Part shown: in pieces, positions 22,565 through 35,741 of the stretch
Position numbering within the stretch: position 1 is the stretch's first letter
Layout of the letters: each line of letters starts with the position of its first letter
Assembly: GCA_028015205.1 (NCBI GenBank)
Contig: CM051517.1
Span: 62,123,455-62,187,454, forward strand
DNA: 64,000 bases
Direction of reading: 5' to 3'
Origin: Mytilisepta virgata
Taxonomy: Eukaryota; Mollusca; Bivalvia; Mytilida; Mytilidae
The notes under the pieces: model-generated
The model's database searches: none
The model's input: only the letters and a program-made list of their open reading frames with translations
Told to the model about the DNA's origin: nothing
Translations under genes and position numbers: made by a program

Positions 22565-25500
22565 CTAGGAGGCAGTGGTAGACTGTGACATATCCTTGTT
22601 TAAACCTGGATAAACTTCATCGCCAGGGACACCCATAACAATCATCCAATGGTTGACCTCTTTATCAGCACGGTGGGAATCTAAATATGTGTTGCATGAA
22701 ATTTCATATTCCCTTGTACCAAATGGTGTTCTGTGAAGTAAAAAAAATATGATATTAAAAGACCGGCCAATGTTTTATAGCTTTCTGTTATTTTTAAGGG
22801 GGTATCCAACATTTTGACTAAAATAGATTTGTCTCGTTTAATTTTCGTAAAATTTTGACGAAATATTTACTTTTACCTGTTGACAAAAATGTAAAAATTT
22901 CAATAAATTTTAACCACACAATTTACTGGAATAATTTCATTGGATATATAGCAGTTTGACCAACACTAATTTTGATCATTGAGAAGCTTGATTTATCTTT
23001 ACTAATTTCATGAAATAAAAACGTTCAGCTGATTTTTAAAGAGTTAAATCCCTTAGGTGTTCTGTACCCCCTTAATTTGAGATTCATATAAAATTAGAAA
23101 TTAACAGTAACATCTTTTCTCATTACATCTTTAACATTTCATTCAAGTCATGAGATAAGTTTCTTGTTCGACTTTCTATAAAATAAATATATGTGTTTAG
23201 CCTGCATACTGAAACCTGTCATTAAAAGAACAAACTGAAGAAGGCTTTGATCAAACCAAATTTAGTTTACTTATACATATGTTCAGTTTTGACAAGAGGA
23301 AAAAAACAAGACTTCAAAAACAAACATGAAATTATCTCCCTTTATAGGTAATATGCTGAATCTCTTTGAAATTGTGAGTAGTGATACAACAGTATTTTCT
23401 GAGTGAAAGAAAATGAGATGTTACAAATAAACCTGTTCTTTTACTCAAGGAAGCAACTTAAAAATGGATGTTGCCAAAGTTTTTAATTGTTTTTATACAA
23501 ATATTGACATTTTCTTATTAATTTCCCATAATTTGGACAATCTAGTAAAAAGATTAACTTATACTGAAATTAGAAAAACAAAAATCTACAACTTTATTCA
23601 AAGCATCACTAATAATTCACTCATGAGCTACACATATTCGTGAATTAATGTGTTGTTTAGTTTTAAATTTTAGGTATTTTAATTTCAAGATTGTTATACT
23701 TTAATTAATCTACTGCTGATGGTTGTATGTCAAACATTCACGTTTTCATGAAACATTATGTTCTTACAGCTATTAGAAACTAAGATGCATTTAAAACCCT
23801 ATTTGCTTGAAGCTGAAAAACTAGAATACTACAGACATCTCCAACTACATTTCAAATCACTGCATACAAATTTTTATTCCTTATATTAGTACCTCAATTG
23901 GCAAAAAAAAAAAGCCATCTTGAAATGCCCTTGTCAGAATCTTGGTAAATCATTAAGCTAATAATATTTTCTAGTTTTTTTACACATGATTCAAACAATT
24001 AAATTTAATCTTTTCCTGTTTGATTCTAAAAATATACAAACCTCATTGAAAAATCCTCTTCTACAGCTAAATTCTGATTTGTATACTTGTGGTTAAAGAT
24101 TATTTTGGTATTGGCCTATAAAAAGAAAGATACTTTAAATTGGAGGCTCAGGCTTTGCAGCTCAATTCTATTATGTTTTATTTAATACTTATAGATTCTC
24201 CTTCAGGTACGAGTGAGTTATGGAATTTTTCCACCCTCAATAGTTAAATTTTAGATTTTAACTATCGAGGGTGGAGAAATTCCATAACTCATGAGTAAAT
24301 TGAAGGAGGATCTGTTTCTCCTTTGTTTTTCAACAAAAACTTCAAGAAAATGTAGTTGTTTCGTAGTTTACATAGACGTCATTTCAAACTTCACTAGGTT
24401 ATCGTTCCGATAACGTAAAATCTGTGAGAAGCAGTTGGGAAATTGCACGAGACTTTTAATCCCTGGGCTTAGAAGTGTGGAAATGCACCAAGAATGTGAG
24501 AAAAACAGAAAAAAAAACTTGTTATTCATATCACAAACTGTAGTCTCTATTTATACTGCATATAAACTAAGATACATGTACATTTACACAGTTTAGTGAA
24601 AGCATTTTTCACACAAATTCGTAATAAGAACATTTAAATAGAAACTTGAAATGGACGAGTTTAAAACCCTTTTATAGTGTTACTTTATTTGTTTATAATG
24701 GATGGATGAATTATTTTTTAACATCCAGTGACAACCAGGTGCATATCAGGGCGAGAACATGTTGATATGATAATGAATATGATCCCTGCTTTGTACTAGA
24801 CTGACATGCTGAGCCATATTTTTAATGTGCTAGTTCACAAGGTAATTGTCCACAGGAAGACATATCACCCCACCGGGACACATTATACTGACTCCTAGCC
24901 GACAAGTCGATCTTTGCTGCAACTACTGGATCAGATGCCATGTGCTTTGCGGAGAAGTAAGAAATACCAATTTTAATGTCTTTGGTTTGAGCTGGCTGGG
25001 GAATAGACCTGCGACCTTCCACACTCAAGATTAGCAGGATATTTGTTTATAAGAACATACAATACAAACACAAATTGTTTTACTTGTCAATCACTAATGC
25101 TCATTTTCAACTGCATAATCAACCTCATTTACAAATAACAGAAATAAAGATGGTACAGAACTTTATACTGTAATTGATTTTGACTGATTTGTATGATGTT
25201 GCTCAAATCTTTCAGAAAAAAAATATACAAAAAGAAAGAAGTAACACTACATTTTATGTTTTTTTTTCATCACCATAAAATGACTGAACCACAAATTTTG
25301 GTGAGCCCAAATCTATAAAGAAAGCCAGAAAATTGAAACCCACATGTAAATAAATATATTCAAATTATTCTATTAATCTACTTACTGGAACGGCTATCCC
25401 TTCATATTCTAATCTCAACTGTGGATTAAAATGTAAAATCTGAAATTCTGTTAGAAACGATGGTTGTGATACAAAAGAAACTTCTTGGTGACGTGATTTA

Positions 25501-28500
25501 GCAGCTGATTTACTTATGGTGGCTCTATCGCTTGATAAATATAACTGAAATTAAAAAGATCACATTATTTATTAGGCTTAGTTACAAATGGACACGATAT
25601 GGGATGCAATAAGTACATGTATATTTAATATTATAAACATTTTATAAATGGCTGCATATAAATGAAATTTCTGGGAGAGTTTAAAAAAATATTCACTCAG
25701 ACAAGTCAAGTGTGGTTCTAACAATCAAAAAGAAAAATTAAGTTATTTTATGTAGTGATTTTTTTTAAACAAATTTATTTTACATTGGTGAGACATTTTG
25801 ACTTTAAAAGTGCTCATTGAAAAATGTCAAAAATTTTTTTTGACTAAGTGCCAAAAATAGGGTAGGGTAACTGAACCACACAGATTTATTTTGCTTAGCG
25901 TGTATAAAAAATAATGAGTTTTTGTAAACTCGAAGGCCACTAAGTGGATTATAATATTAATTTGAATAATGCATATAAAAAATCAAGTCTGTCAATAAAG
26001 TATTTACTATAGGTGTGATGCTGAATGAAATGAAATAAATTACACAAAATATTTTTTAAAATTATTGTGTGGTAATATCTTAATACTCACATTTCCTCCT
26101 TCATTTTCTAATGTACATAAATAGAATTTTTGTCCATATCTTAAAGGCTGTCCATTTGGTGTACCATCAGCACTGAAAACAATAAGATTCTTTGTTAAAT
26201 TGTATATCAAGTCCTGGGAAAGGCTGTGATTCCCAAGTGATAGAAAATCTTATAATTCAGATGTGAAAAAAATGCTGTAATTTCTACAGGAAAAGATTCA
26301 AAAATGACCATTGCTAAAATCATTGTTTTTCAAGAATTGCTGAAAACTATAAAAAAACAAAACAAAAACAAAAAATGTACATAATACTTTTTTAAAAACA
26401 ATAATCTCTTTAATTTATTGTGCCATTTAATCTTTTCAGCTAAATAGACAGAATAACCCATCTATGATTTCAAATTTCAATAGTTTAAACCTCTAACTAA
26501 ACAACCCTAATAATTCACACATTTTCAATTAAATCACTATTTTCAAGGTAATTTTGCTCGGCGTAAAACAATATTTAATCAATCAAGGTAATTTTTACCA
26601 TAATTCTCACTTTCACATATTTTTTTATTCTGTTTAAAGTGAGACAGCCCCTACATTTGTACTATGTGGTATGATTACATTTACGACCGAGAAAGCAGCA
26701 GATAAAGTTAGCCCCTCAAAGAAGAAAATTTGCACACATATTGCCAGTTGAAGAAATTTTCCATTTAAAAATCTGGTAATAAAATATGAAAACATCATAT
26801 CTTTTAACTACTGATATTCATGAATCAATTTTTATAATCTATTTTTGCTGAATATTTTTAAGGAACATACTATTTGCTGAAAATTTAAAATGGGAGATAA
26901 CTCTAGATTTCAACCATTATTTTTTCCAGAAATCAATAAGATCTATGATAATGTTTTTCACAACAATCTTGTTAATTCATAAAAACATCCATTGTCTATG
27001 AAATTTTTAATTTCATATTTTGATAAAATCAATGATAATGATCAACTTAAAAACTAGCTTTGATGTTATGTCATTAATAACTGATATTTTTAAGATACAT
27101 TTAAACATTTGTTTGTTCGTTTAGTTGGGGTTTAAACTGTTTTATGCCTTTTTTAGCACATTTGGCTATTTTGTGGCGGCCAGTTTTTATTTTTAGTGGA
27201 GGAAGCCAGAGTACCCGGAAAGAACCACTGACCTTCGGTAGAAAAATTGGCAATCCTTGTCAATTCAGATTGGAGTCGAACACACCCCGCCACAAGTGAG
27301 ATTCGAACTGACAACCCCAGTGTTGACATAACAAACTACCTAGACCACTCGGCCACCAATGCCCTGTAAACATTTGTAGGGCCTACAATGAGATCCTGAC
27401 AATCTCCACTTTTATGGATATCTTCCCACAATTTTATAATGTATCCCAGCTTTTTGTATTTTTTTTTATGCCATATAACTTACCTTGTGACAACTAAAGT
27501 ATTTCTAAGGTTGGCACCAAGGTCTTTACATCCTCCAGTTGGACAAGGTCCCTCTATTTTCTTTGCTTCTAAAATTTTTTGGACTGGAGGTGAAACCGCA
27601 AGCTGTGAATCTGCCCTTGGCTCAATATTTGCAAAATATTTTGTTTTATCCCGAGCTCCAGGACAACGTAAGTTTACCTTATCACCAAAATGTACATAAC
27701 CATCTCTGGATATACTCAGTTCAAGCTTATAAAAGATAAAATAAATCATTAGTTTAAAATATAAAAGGTAAATAAAAAAAATTGAAAAAAATATCAATAT
27801 GGGAAAATGTTTAAAAATTTAATGCAAACATACATGTAAGTATAAAACAAAAACAAAAACAAAAAATACCTAATTACCTTTTTTGAAGATACTTATTCTA
27901 TGTTCATGGACTCTGAGTGTAAAAGTCCTTTTTAATGATTATGAATTATGCGTAAGAATGCTTGATTGTTGTTTTACGTCCAGTGGCAAATATTTCATGC
28001 TTCTTCAGGATGAGAAACAGTTCAATTTATCAAACAATTCAACTAGGGGTGGGATGGGACACAAAGGGGAACCAATTTTGACTGCCACTGTAAAAGGAGG
28101 ATAATTTAGCCTTCTCTTTTTGAAAACTACAGAAGGCGTCTTTAGCGTGCAGGGAGTGTGGCATTCTCCAAATGTGTTACCCACTATGGTCCACGGTCAG
28201 GCTTTCTGTATTATGACCTCACCCCCCAACGAGAGGGAAATTCCCTATATGCCACATGGGGACGCGCTAGGCAGGTCTATGGGTTGAGCCCCGTAATCCA
28301 TCACAGGTGCCTAGAGAATGATTTTGAAGCACCATCATATCAAATATTGGCCATACTAAATAACAAATCTTATTTCCACTAAAAACATTCCAAAATGTCC
28401 AACAAAGACATTATATGTAATCATTCTTAATATATTTTCTACACTGCTTGAAACAAGAAAAATACTTGGTAAGCTTTACATTTTTTTTGTTGGATCATAA

Positions 28501-30258
28501 AAAAATATGGCTAATATATATCTTACATATTCATCCTCATTTGTTTTATGCAGCAAACACCATATTTACAGTGATAAAAGTTAATTTATTTTGATCATTG
28601 TTGTTCTACAAATGACTAGTGCTTTGCATAATCTGACAAATAAAGTCCCAAGAACAGAATGCTGTTGTGTTTTTGAGGGTTTAATTAGTGCAGTACAATC
28701 AATATCATTTCAGCCAGTTTTAGAGAAAAGCCAAAATCACGACCTTTTTCTGGAAAATTTACAGCAAACATTACATGTGAATTAAGTAAATACATGTATT
28801 AGTAGTAACAAAAAAAGATAAGATAATAAAAAAAAACCACATTGATCCCAATGTATGACATATTAAGTTCCAACTACAAGCTGAATTGCAGGCTGCACCT
28901 TAAACATACATGTAGCAGCCAATTGCTCTCTCGTTTAGAACTGTGCTGATCTTTATATTGTCTGAGCTAACTGATGTATTTTTCAATTTGTTGTCAAAGT
29001 GTTAACTAAATACTGTAATGACTTCTATACATATACTTACCCTATTAAATAATGTTTCTTGAAGTTTACTTCGTTTCTGATAAAGTAATTCACCCTTATC
29101 TCTCTTCTCTAAGAAATCCTTTAACGTATCCTTAAAATATATATAAATGGGATAAAAAGATATATTTAGTACTATTTGAGAAAATTTCTGATTAAATCTT
29201 TTGTCATTTATTCACAAAAAGTCTTCAATTTGCATTTTATGATTAGGCCAAAATGAAATATATGTGTTCTTCCGGTTACATGACCGACCTCATTTTCGGC
29301 CGCGATCTCAAACATTTAATGACGTCGGATCAAAAAGAGAAAAAAATCTGGAATTTATTGGTTTTCCAGAAACAGTTTTTATTTAAATTAGTCTAATTGA
29401 AACGTGTCTTTAAAATGTTTTATTTCAGTGGAACTTTTAAATGTAGTAAGCGTAAGTAATTTCCAGTTTGACATTTACCATTTTTCGGATAGACAAGAAA
29501 ATCATTTTTCAAAATAAAATGTTTTTCCTACCTACCTACCCTATGTCATTTTTGACATGTAACCGGAAACACACATATATTTCATTTTGGTCTTACTACA
29601 TGTACATAATCATATCTTTAATTTCTAGTTAGCATCTACATTGCCATTGTAAAAACTATTATATATTTGTTAACTGGACTTCTCAAAAGAAAGTCATGAT
29701 ATTCATTTGAAAACTCAATAAGAAAGAATGAACAGAAAAATGTCCATTTAGCATCTATCCTTGGTGAATTTTGAAAATCTAAATATCCAACTTATTGTCT
29801 TGATTCACTAGTGCACTAGTCAAAAGGACCAGACTTACTGATAATTATTTATTATATATTCTCTATCAGTTTTCTATCCATTGGGCTTTTTTTTCTTTAT
29901 TTTCTTTGTATTATTTGAGAATTCCTGCAGTTTTTGTCCATATTGATTGTCAACTCAAGACAACTGCTTCATTAATTTCGTAAAGACTGCACTAGCGTAC
30001 AAAAACGCAAAATTTCAAGAAATATTCTAGTCAGTACCGTGTAAAAAATGTGTGGGCTTTTTTGTATCTATATAGACTAACAAAGGTTCGTCAAGAACTG
30101 AAGGGTAAAGCTATCTAAATCACACAGCAGTATGAAACCAATTTAAAATTAAATTGTAAAACTAAATTGCTAGAAATATTTTTAGAAACCTCTTCCAGCT
30201 GGATGTCTTCATTCCAGTTTCCCACACGAACTGACGGATTGTAGGTCCTGACACTCAT
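22565..30258 (-). CDS. CFAP161: cilia- and flagella-associated protein 161
   Basis: Seven coding exons on the minus strand: 30190-30258, 29041-29130, 27484-27725, 26091-26172, 25386-25544, 24042-24115 and 22565-22730. All have GT-AG borders and fitting phases, giving 293 residues with a TAG stop; the human protein is about 300. Hallmarks of the family are VRVGNWNEDIQLEE near the start, DFLEKRDKGELL, SISRDGYVHFGDKV, GQPLRYGQKFYL, NPQLRLEYEG and NTYLDSHRADKEVNHWM near the end. CFAP161 is a microtubule inner protein of motile cilia, so the expected site is the axoneme doublet. The start at 30258 matches the usual N-terminus. The same frame is open a further 33 codons upstream to an acceptor-like CTGCAG, so a longer N-terminus is possible. 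Introns carry SINEs at 24699-25040 and 27113-27366, a hairpin and a MITE. Confidence 0.93.
24194..24311. repeat. 118-bp hairpin element
   Basis: Arms of about 55 bp (GAGTTATGGAATTTTTCCACC and its complement) surround a short AT loop, in a CFAP161 intron. Probably a small foldback MITE. Confidence 0.7.
24699..25040 (-). mobile_element. tRNA-derived SINE, family 2, 5' truncated
   Basis: Shares the body of 4926-5273. The B box is degenerate and the A box is missing. Flanked by a 12-bp duplication ATTTGTTTATAA (24687-24698, 25041-25052). Confidence 0.8.
27113..27366 (-). mobile_element. tRNA-derived SINE, family 1
   Basis: A box TGGCCGAGTGG and a B-box region on the minus strand. Flanked by TAAACATTTGT (27102-27112, 27367-27377). 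Lies in a CFAP161 intron less than 120 bp from coding exon 3. Confidence 0.85.
27950..28340. repeat. probable composite repeat
   Basis: It contains TTTTACGTCCAGTGGCAAAT, resembling the 3' domain of the family-2 SINE, followed by a GC-richer stretch unlike the surrounding intron. No boundaries or duplications could be fixed. Confidence 0.3.
29245..29592. mobile_element. MITE with GGCCAAAATGAAATATATGT ends
   Basis: The inverted ends (AGGCCAAAATGAAATATATG and complement) extend through a CCGGTTACAT motif. The inside has CCTACCTACCCTAT. Related elements are at 40489-40718 and, one-ended, near 43660-43745. Confidence 0.65.
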
Positions 30259-31879
30259 TTCTTCACAAGAATTATGTTCAACTGCCTGATATTTCCTCCG
30301 TCTAAATTTTTCGCGGCGATGGTCACGGATGTTTTCCTTGACAACAAGGTAGTTCTGCAGAAAATTGTATTTGTATTAATTCTTTAACTGACAAAAATAA
30401 ATTTTTCATTCATATACTAAAAACCTTTTCGTGGAATTAATTTAATTCTATTAGTTAAACAAATTTATTATAGAATAAAAAATAAAAAAAACCTGCGAAA
30501 CTACAAATTCTATGTCATACAGACGCTTCGGAAGGCTCGTGTAATTTTGGAATCGGAAACGGATTAACTTTCTCGTTCGTTTTCGTTTTTCCGTATAAAA
30601 TGAGGCAAAGGACCAAAATATAATAGTAAATAAAAAAACTTGCGGAACTCCAGCTGAAAAATTTAAGTAATCATAATTTTTTGTTTAATATTTGCTATAT
30701 CAAAGAAAACGTCTTGGTGTCACCAAGGTAATTTTTGACAAACTATCATGAACCTCTTCCCCGCTTAGCCCGCTAAGTACTGTATGTCATCAAATGATTA
30801 CTTGACTTTTCTTTTTTTTTCACGGAAAAGGAGGGGGTGGGGGATGACACGGGGATATGATTTTCTCTATTCCCTATAAATTTGCCCAAATTTCCCCCAA
30901 TTCCCAAAAGCGTGTCAGCCCCCACTTCATGGAAGGCTATAAAAAAAACGAGATAGATACATGCTACTAAAACATTGATACCATTAGTCTGCGATTCCTC
31001 TGACGTCAAACGGTCTGGTTTAGAACAAGGCGGGGTTGTGGGACGTTAGAGCGCAAGCGACATATATAATTGCTTGTATTCAAATTTCAAATTAATTTTC
31101 TTCCAAACTGAATAAAACCTTGTATATTTCACTTCTGTAACAATATGCATGATTTATATAACTACCTCCAAATTTTTGTTCGTCAACTTTTAATTTTCAT
31201 TTTTGGCCAGGTAAACTAGTTAAAAGAAAATATAAAATCCTCTATACCCAGCAGTTTTTAATAGCGATCACGATCTAAATATTGAAATTCGGAGAGCACT
31301 GCACCTCAAGCCAAATAACTGATGATTATATCACTTTTTCATTGACAGTCTAATAATAGTTAAGCCTCATAAGAGGTAATTTTTAAATTAAATAAATAAA
31401 AAGTAGTACTAGTAAATAATTAAGCTACTGTCAGAACCGACAGCGCGGATGATCCTACAATCCCCCGCAAGTAGTCTAGCTAGGATCACTTACCCGAAGT
31501 AAAACCTCATTGCCCACGAAGAGATGGTATACAATAATTCTAGTAAAAATTAAATTGCTAAACCCAATGAAAAATAAGAAAGTTCGAATCACAAGATTAA
31601 ATTCACAATTTTATAAATCAGAAGTGCACATTTTTTTTTAAATCAAAATTCTAAACTACATAAAGTAGTAAAGTTAAGAAATACCAAAGGGATATTCGAA
31701 GGAGGTAAAATCGAAACAACTGACAAACTCCGGAGAACAACGAAGACAAGATCAAAACAATACATGCATTACAATTAAAAACTAAAAACATATGAACAAC
31801 ATGGACCCAATAAAAAAACCGGGGGTATACTCAGGTGCTCCGGAAAAGTAATCAGTCTCTGTTTCCTGCAAGACACCCG
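30259..31879. other. 5' flank of CFAP161, no gene seen
   Basis: 30259-30357 continues the CFAP161 frame to an acceptor-like CTGCAG and is probably 5' UTR. Beyond it the DNA is AT-rich. The ORF at 30773-31009 (minus) overlaps low-complexity C/G runs and has no recognisable domain. Confidence 0.4.
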
Positions 31880-32074
31880 CTATGCTGCCCATGTCAAATC
31901 CGGTATGAGGAATGGATAACATTGGAACAGGTCCATTTTCATTTGGGAAATGTTTTTTTCATACCTGTCAACCAAGTCATGATGACGTCCATAAAACTTT
32001 AATAAGGATGACTCCAACTTAGGAACAACATACCCCTGTCTGAGCAACTTTCCTGTCAGGAGCCGGGCTCTGTC
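31880..32074 (-). pseudogene. retroelement C-terminal fragment
   Basis: Minus-strand translation gives GKLLRQGYVVPKLESSLLKF followed by YGRHHDLVDRYEKNISQM, a pattern I associate with the end of retroelement polymerases common in molluscs. It ends at a TAG. No upstream polymerase motifs remain, so it is a fragment. Confidence 0.5.
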
Positions 32075-33134
32075 CAGGATGACAATACCGAAGAGAGCTA
32101 ATATGGACAAGAGGAGTTTAGGCCACAAGCTAAAATTCACAATTTTCGAAATTTGATTGTTGTGGGTCCCCAAGATTCTAAACCCTTATTTTGCATTTGC
32201 ATATACAGTTATGACAATACTTTATTGAAAAAATGCGATATTGCAAAATTAAAGAGGATATATAATGATTTAATTTCTTAACAGAATTATTGCATACTGT
32301 TTGTAGATTGGCAATGAGGTTTTTGCGTGGATAACTGTCGATAGATGCTCAAATGACCACGAGTTAACAGGATTTATTTAGCATTATAAGTGAAATGATT
32401 GTTCTATATATATAGAATCGACGCATTCCTATATTGGTGCATGGCTCTCTGCACCATTTGGACATAGTTCTAAGTATACCTTTGAATACCCATGGTTTTT
32501 TAGTTTCAGTCCGAGGAAGAAATTATTTGAAAGTTGACTATTCAATCGAGAACTCAATAAAGCCATGTTTTTCGACTATTTGGCACAGCATTTTATATAC
32601 ACATGTATCGATAAGACCTCCAAGGTCTTGTTTCATATGGAATAAAGGTCATGAACAGTGGGGTTTATACATGATTGTCAATATATGAAACGGCAAAGTA
32701 TGTCAGATAGTTAGATGATAAACTTAAACTAGTTTGGAAGAGGCACTTGATTATTACTCTACAGTTTTCTTTGCAGAATCCGGAGTTTCAGCTATACTAA
32801 AAACATATCATCTAAGGAAAGAGACGATTTAAATGGTAATTTTGACGATCTAGACGATCTTTATACCAGATTTAGCAAAGAGCTTGTTGGGAATATTTGA
32901 TACATTGTGTTCACAGTTGCTTGAGGACAGGACCATGTCTTGGGCCCAACATAGCACCCCCCCTCTTTTTTACCTTAATACATCCTGTTGGAAAGATGCG
33001 TGATTCCGTCTTCAGGTGAATCCTCCTTCCTCGGCTGTTTCGGCGCTGTCCACTACAACCTCCAGAGGTGCGCCGACTGGGGTGATTAAGTCCCAGCCCG
33101 AAACCACATGGCTATCCATCCCTGCCTCTACACT

Positions 33135-33497
33135 TTACTGCTTCCACTGCTCAGACCTTTTCCTCCACAACCACATTGATGATGTCTCTGCCTCTTTGCA
33201 CAATTTACCAATCAGCTTACTTCTTTCCCCTCCAACAATACCAAGTGCTCTTAATGCCCTCCACATAGACTGTCCAACAAACCCTCTGCTTCCCACTTCC
33301 ACTGGCAATAACCAAACCCTCCATCCATTGTCTCTACATTCTGCAAGTAGGTCTTGATACTTCAATCTCATTCTTTCGTTGGCATCTATTCGTTCATCCC
33401 ATGGCACAGTTAGTTCCAGCAGGATTGCCTGTTTTGTTGAGGCTGACCAAATGACGATGTCAGGTCTCTGGTTTGTTACTGCAATCTGTGGCGGCAT
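33135..33497 (-). pseudogene. retrotransposon RLE-type endonuclease fragment
   Basis: 120 codons on the minus strand beginning near PPQIAVTNQRPDIVIW and continuing STKQAILLELTVPWDERIDA. The PD...E-L-T-V-P pattern is that of the restriction-like (PD-D/ExK) endonuclease at the C-terminus of R2-like LINEs. It ends with a stop and a GC-rich 3' tail to about 32964. The 5' part of the element is absent, so this is a dead 5'-truncated copy. Confidence 0.6.
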
Positions 33498-33523
33498 AAA
33501 TATCTGTTTTCTAATTTTTACCT

Positions 33524-34217
33524 TTTCATAAAATTAAATATAATTTAAAATTTAAAACAAGAAAACTGGTAGAGGATAAATATAAAAATCAACTAATGTT
33601 GAAATTATCAAGTCTTACAAGCGATTTAAAATTATATTTATATAAACAGATAAAATCTGATTTTGGATTGGAAAAATATTTAATAAAAGAATCCAGTTTC
33701 AAAAATAGACATATTTTAACTAAATTCAGAGTCAGTGACCATTCTTTAAATATAGAAGTAGGAAGATACAAAAATATTTTAAGGGAAAACCGGCTATGTA
33801 CTGTGTCTGAGACTACTATCTCAGACTGTGTGTAAAGAAATTGAGGATGAATATCATTTTTTCTTAATTTGTAACATTAATAAAAAGCAAAGGCAAACTA
33901 TGTTCCAACATCTTCAACTTAATTTGAATATAGATTCTAATAACAAATTAGAACATATTAGTCAAATTTTAAACCCTAAATTAGAACTTTTACCTTATGT
34001 TTGCGACTTTATAAAGCAGTCATTGGCATTACGAAAATAGGGTCCACATTGGTCAGAGTTCATATTATAATTATAAAGATTTTTTTTCTATTGTAAGCTG
34101 TTTGTTGTATTCATGTTCTTAGTGTTAATGTCTGTTGTGATGTATATATATTGAGGTGTTATTATATTGTTTTGCTTTGACCCATATGGGTGTATTTTAT
34201 GCAAATAAAGGAATATA
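33524..34217 (+). pseudogene. LINE C-terminal fragment, frameshifted
   Basis: The reading from 33596 gives the LTKFRVSDHSLNIEVGRYKN signature shared with 6780-7670, then RENRLCTV. A 25-nt insertion at 33806-33830 shifts the frame. The frame continues with CKEIEDEYHFFLICN to a stop at 34040. The 3' tail contains CCCATATGGGTG and AAATAAAGGAATATAT, a polyadenylation-like end. Confidence 0.75.
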
Positions 34218-35741
34218 TCTAATTTTTACCATTTATTTGTACCATAAGGATACCAATATACCTTTTATTTACTCATAATACACGTTTACTATCAATGTGA
34301 CATTCGACTATATATAATAAATAGAAAACAAATATTTATGCTAATAAAAGGGGGGGGGGCTATGAGGGGCCCAAGACGGGGTCCTGTCCTCAAGCACCTG
34401 TGATTGTATTGCCATACCCGTTAATATTGGATTATTTCTGGACGAGGTAGATATTTGCAGTAACCAAGATAACGCAATTGCAACGCAACCTGCAGTACCA
34501 CGTTTAAATTATTGAAAAGTTTAAATATCTATTGACTTGTTTTATTGACTGGAAATACTGAAAAACAATATTAGTACAAGAATACGTTCCAGTAGTTTTA
34601 AAAAAATTGGTATTGTTAGTTTTGCGGTTGTATTGTATACGTTATGCCAACATTCTTGGGTCACCAAATTTTTTTGTACAAAGTAATTGCATACTTCGTC
34701 GAATTACGACACGTCAGAGTTGTCTTCAAAGACCTAAAACGTTCAGGGTAGAAATAGTAATCAGTATTTTCCAGAATTACAGATACCGGAAAAACTTGAA
34801 ACAATACTAGTTGTATACTTTAATCATAATAATCCAAAATGTTAAAGATCAATCCCAGAACTAATACAAGAAGTTTCCAATTGACAGCGGTCCTGGTTTT
34901 CCTTCGTAACTGTTTGAAGCCGAGTCCGCCCACCCGCCCGCCCGCCCGTCGTCTATTGCAAAACTAATAATAGGATTATTTTCAGTTGTAATCCTCGCCT
35001 TTGACCAACAAAACTCTTCAGCGGTCAGAATTAGGAGGGCAGTGCATTCTTGAGCATTCATGCCCATTTCCTATATTCCAGCAACTAAATATGTAGTAAC
35101 CATGGTATTTTAGTTCACCAGCAGCTATGTGATAGCAATAGGGGATATTTTGGAAGCATCATCACTCACATTGATCTATGGAAGTAACCATCAGAAGCCA
35201 CAATGTACAGTGGTGGAATGTTTAATCAACCATTACTGAGGTGAAAACAAATCATATCTCTCAGAATTTTTCCTAGGAACTACTAAAAATTTAATTTAAA
35301 GTTGTTATGCAATCCAGTGATAAAACTCCATCGTGACAAAATATAGTCATTTAGATGTGAAAGAAATGTAAATTTTAAGTTTTGTAAAGATGATATATAT
35401 TTTCATTAAATTTGCATTAAAATGCTTCACTTTTATAACGGAAGTCAATGATTAAACCCGAGGATTCTGCATTGATTTCACCTCAATGATTTTTACCCCC
35501 TGTAGTGACAAAATTCCTCCTATAAATATGCTGTAATACTAACTGGGAAGAACAAGATACTTGTATAAATATTCGTCACTAATTCATAATAATTGGTTAT
35601 CAATTTTTAACAGTATTTGGAGTAATTTCAAAATTTTGGGAATGTGTTTTGATGACATACATGTTGATAATTAGTTAAGCGCGGATTTTGCAGCTATACT
35701 CCTGTGTAATTAACTGAAACAAACACTCTATGGAAATAATA

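Larger units (their letters stand above)
32911..34402. mobile_element. inverted-repeat element with two nested retroelement insertions
   Basis: Ends TCACAGTTGCTTGAGGACAG (32911) and its complement (to 34402), followed by GGGCCC and a C/G run, form inverted termini of about 50 bp. The interior, ATAAATATC...AATTTTTACCATTTATTTGT, also occurs without inserts at 46963-47075. Comparison shows one insert between 32964 and about 33496 and another between 33524 and 34217. The second is flanked by TCTAATTTTTACC (about 33511-33523 and 34218-34230). Confidence 0.65.

Noticed and set aside
30773..31009. 78-codon minus-strand ORF upstream of CFAP161
   Set aside because: Covers homopolymeric C/G and A/T runs, no domain, no splice or promoter evidence.
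33016..33357. 113-codon plus-strand ORF
   Set aside because: Antisense shadow of the retrotransposon endonuclease fragment, which carries the recognisable motifs.
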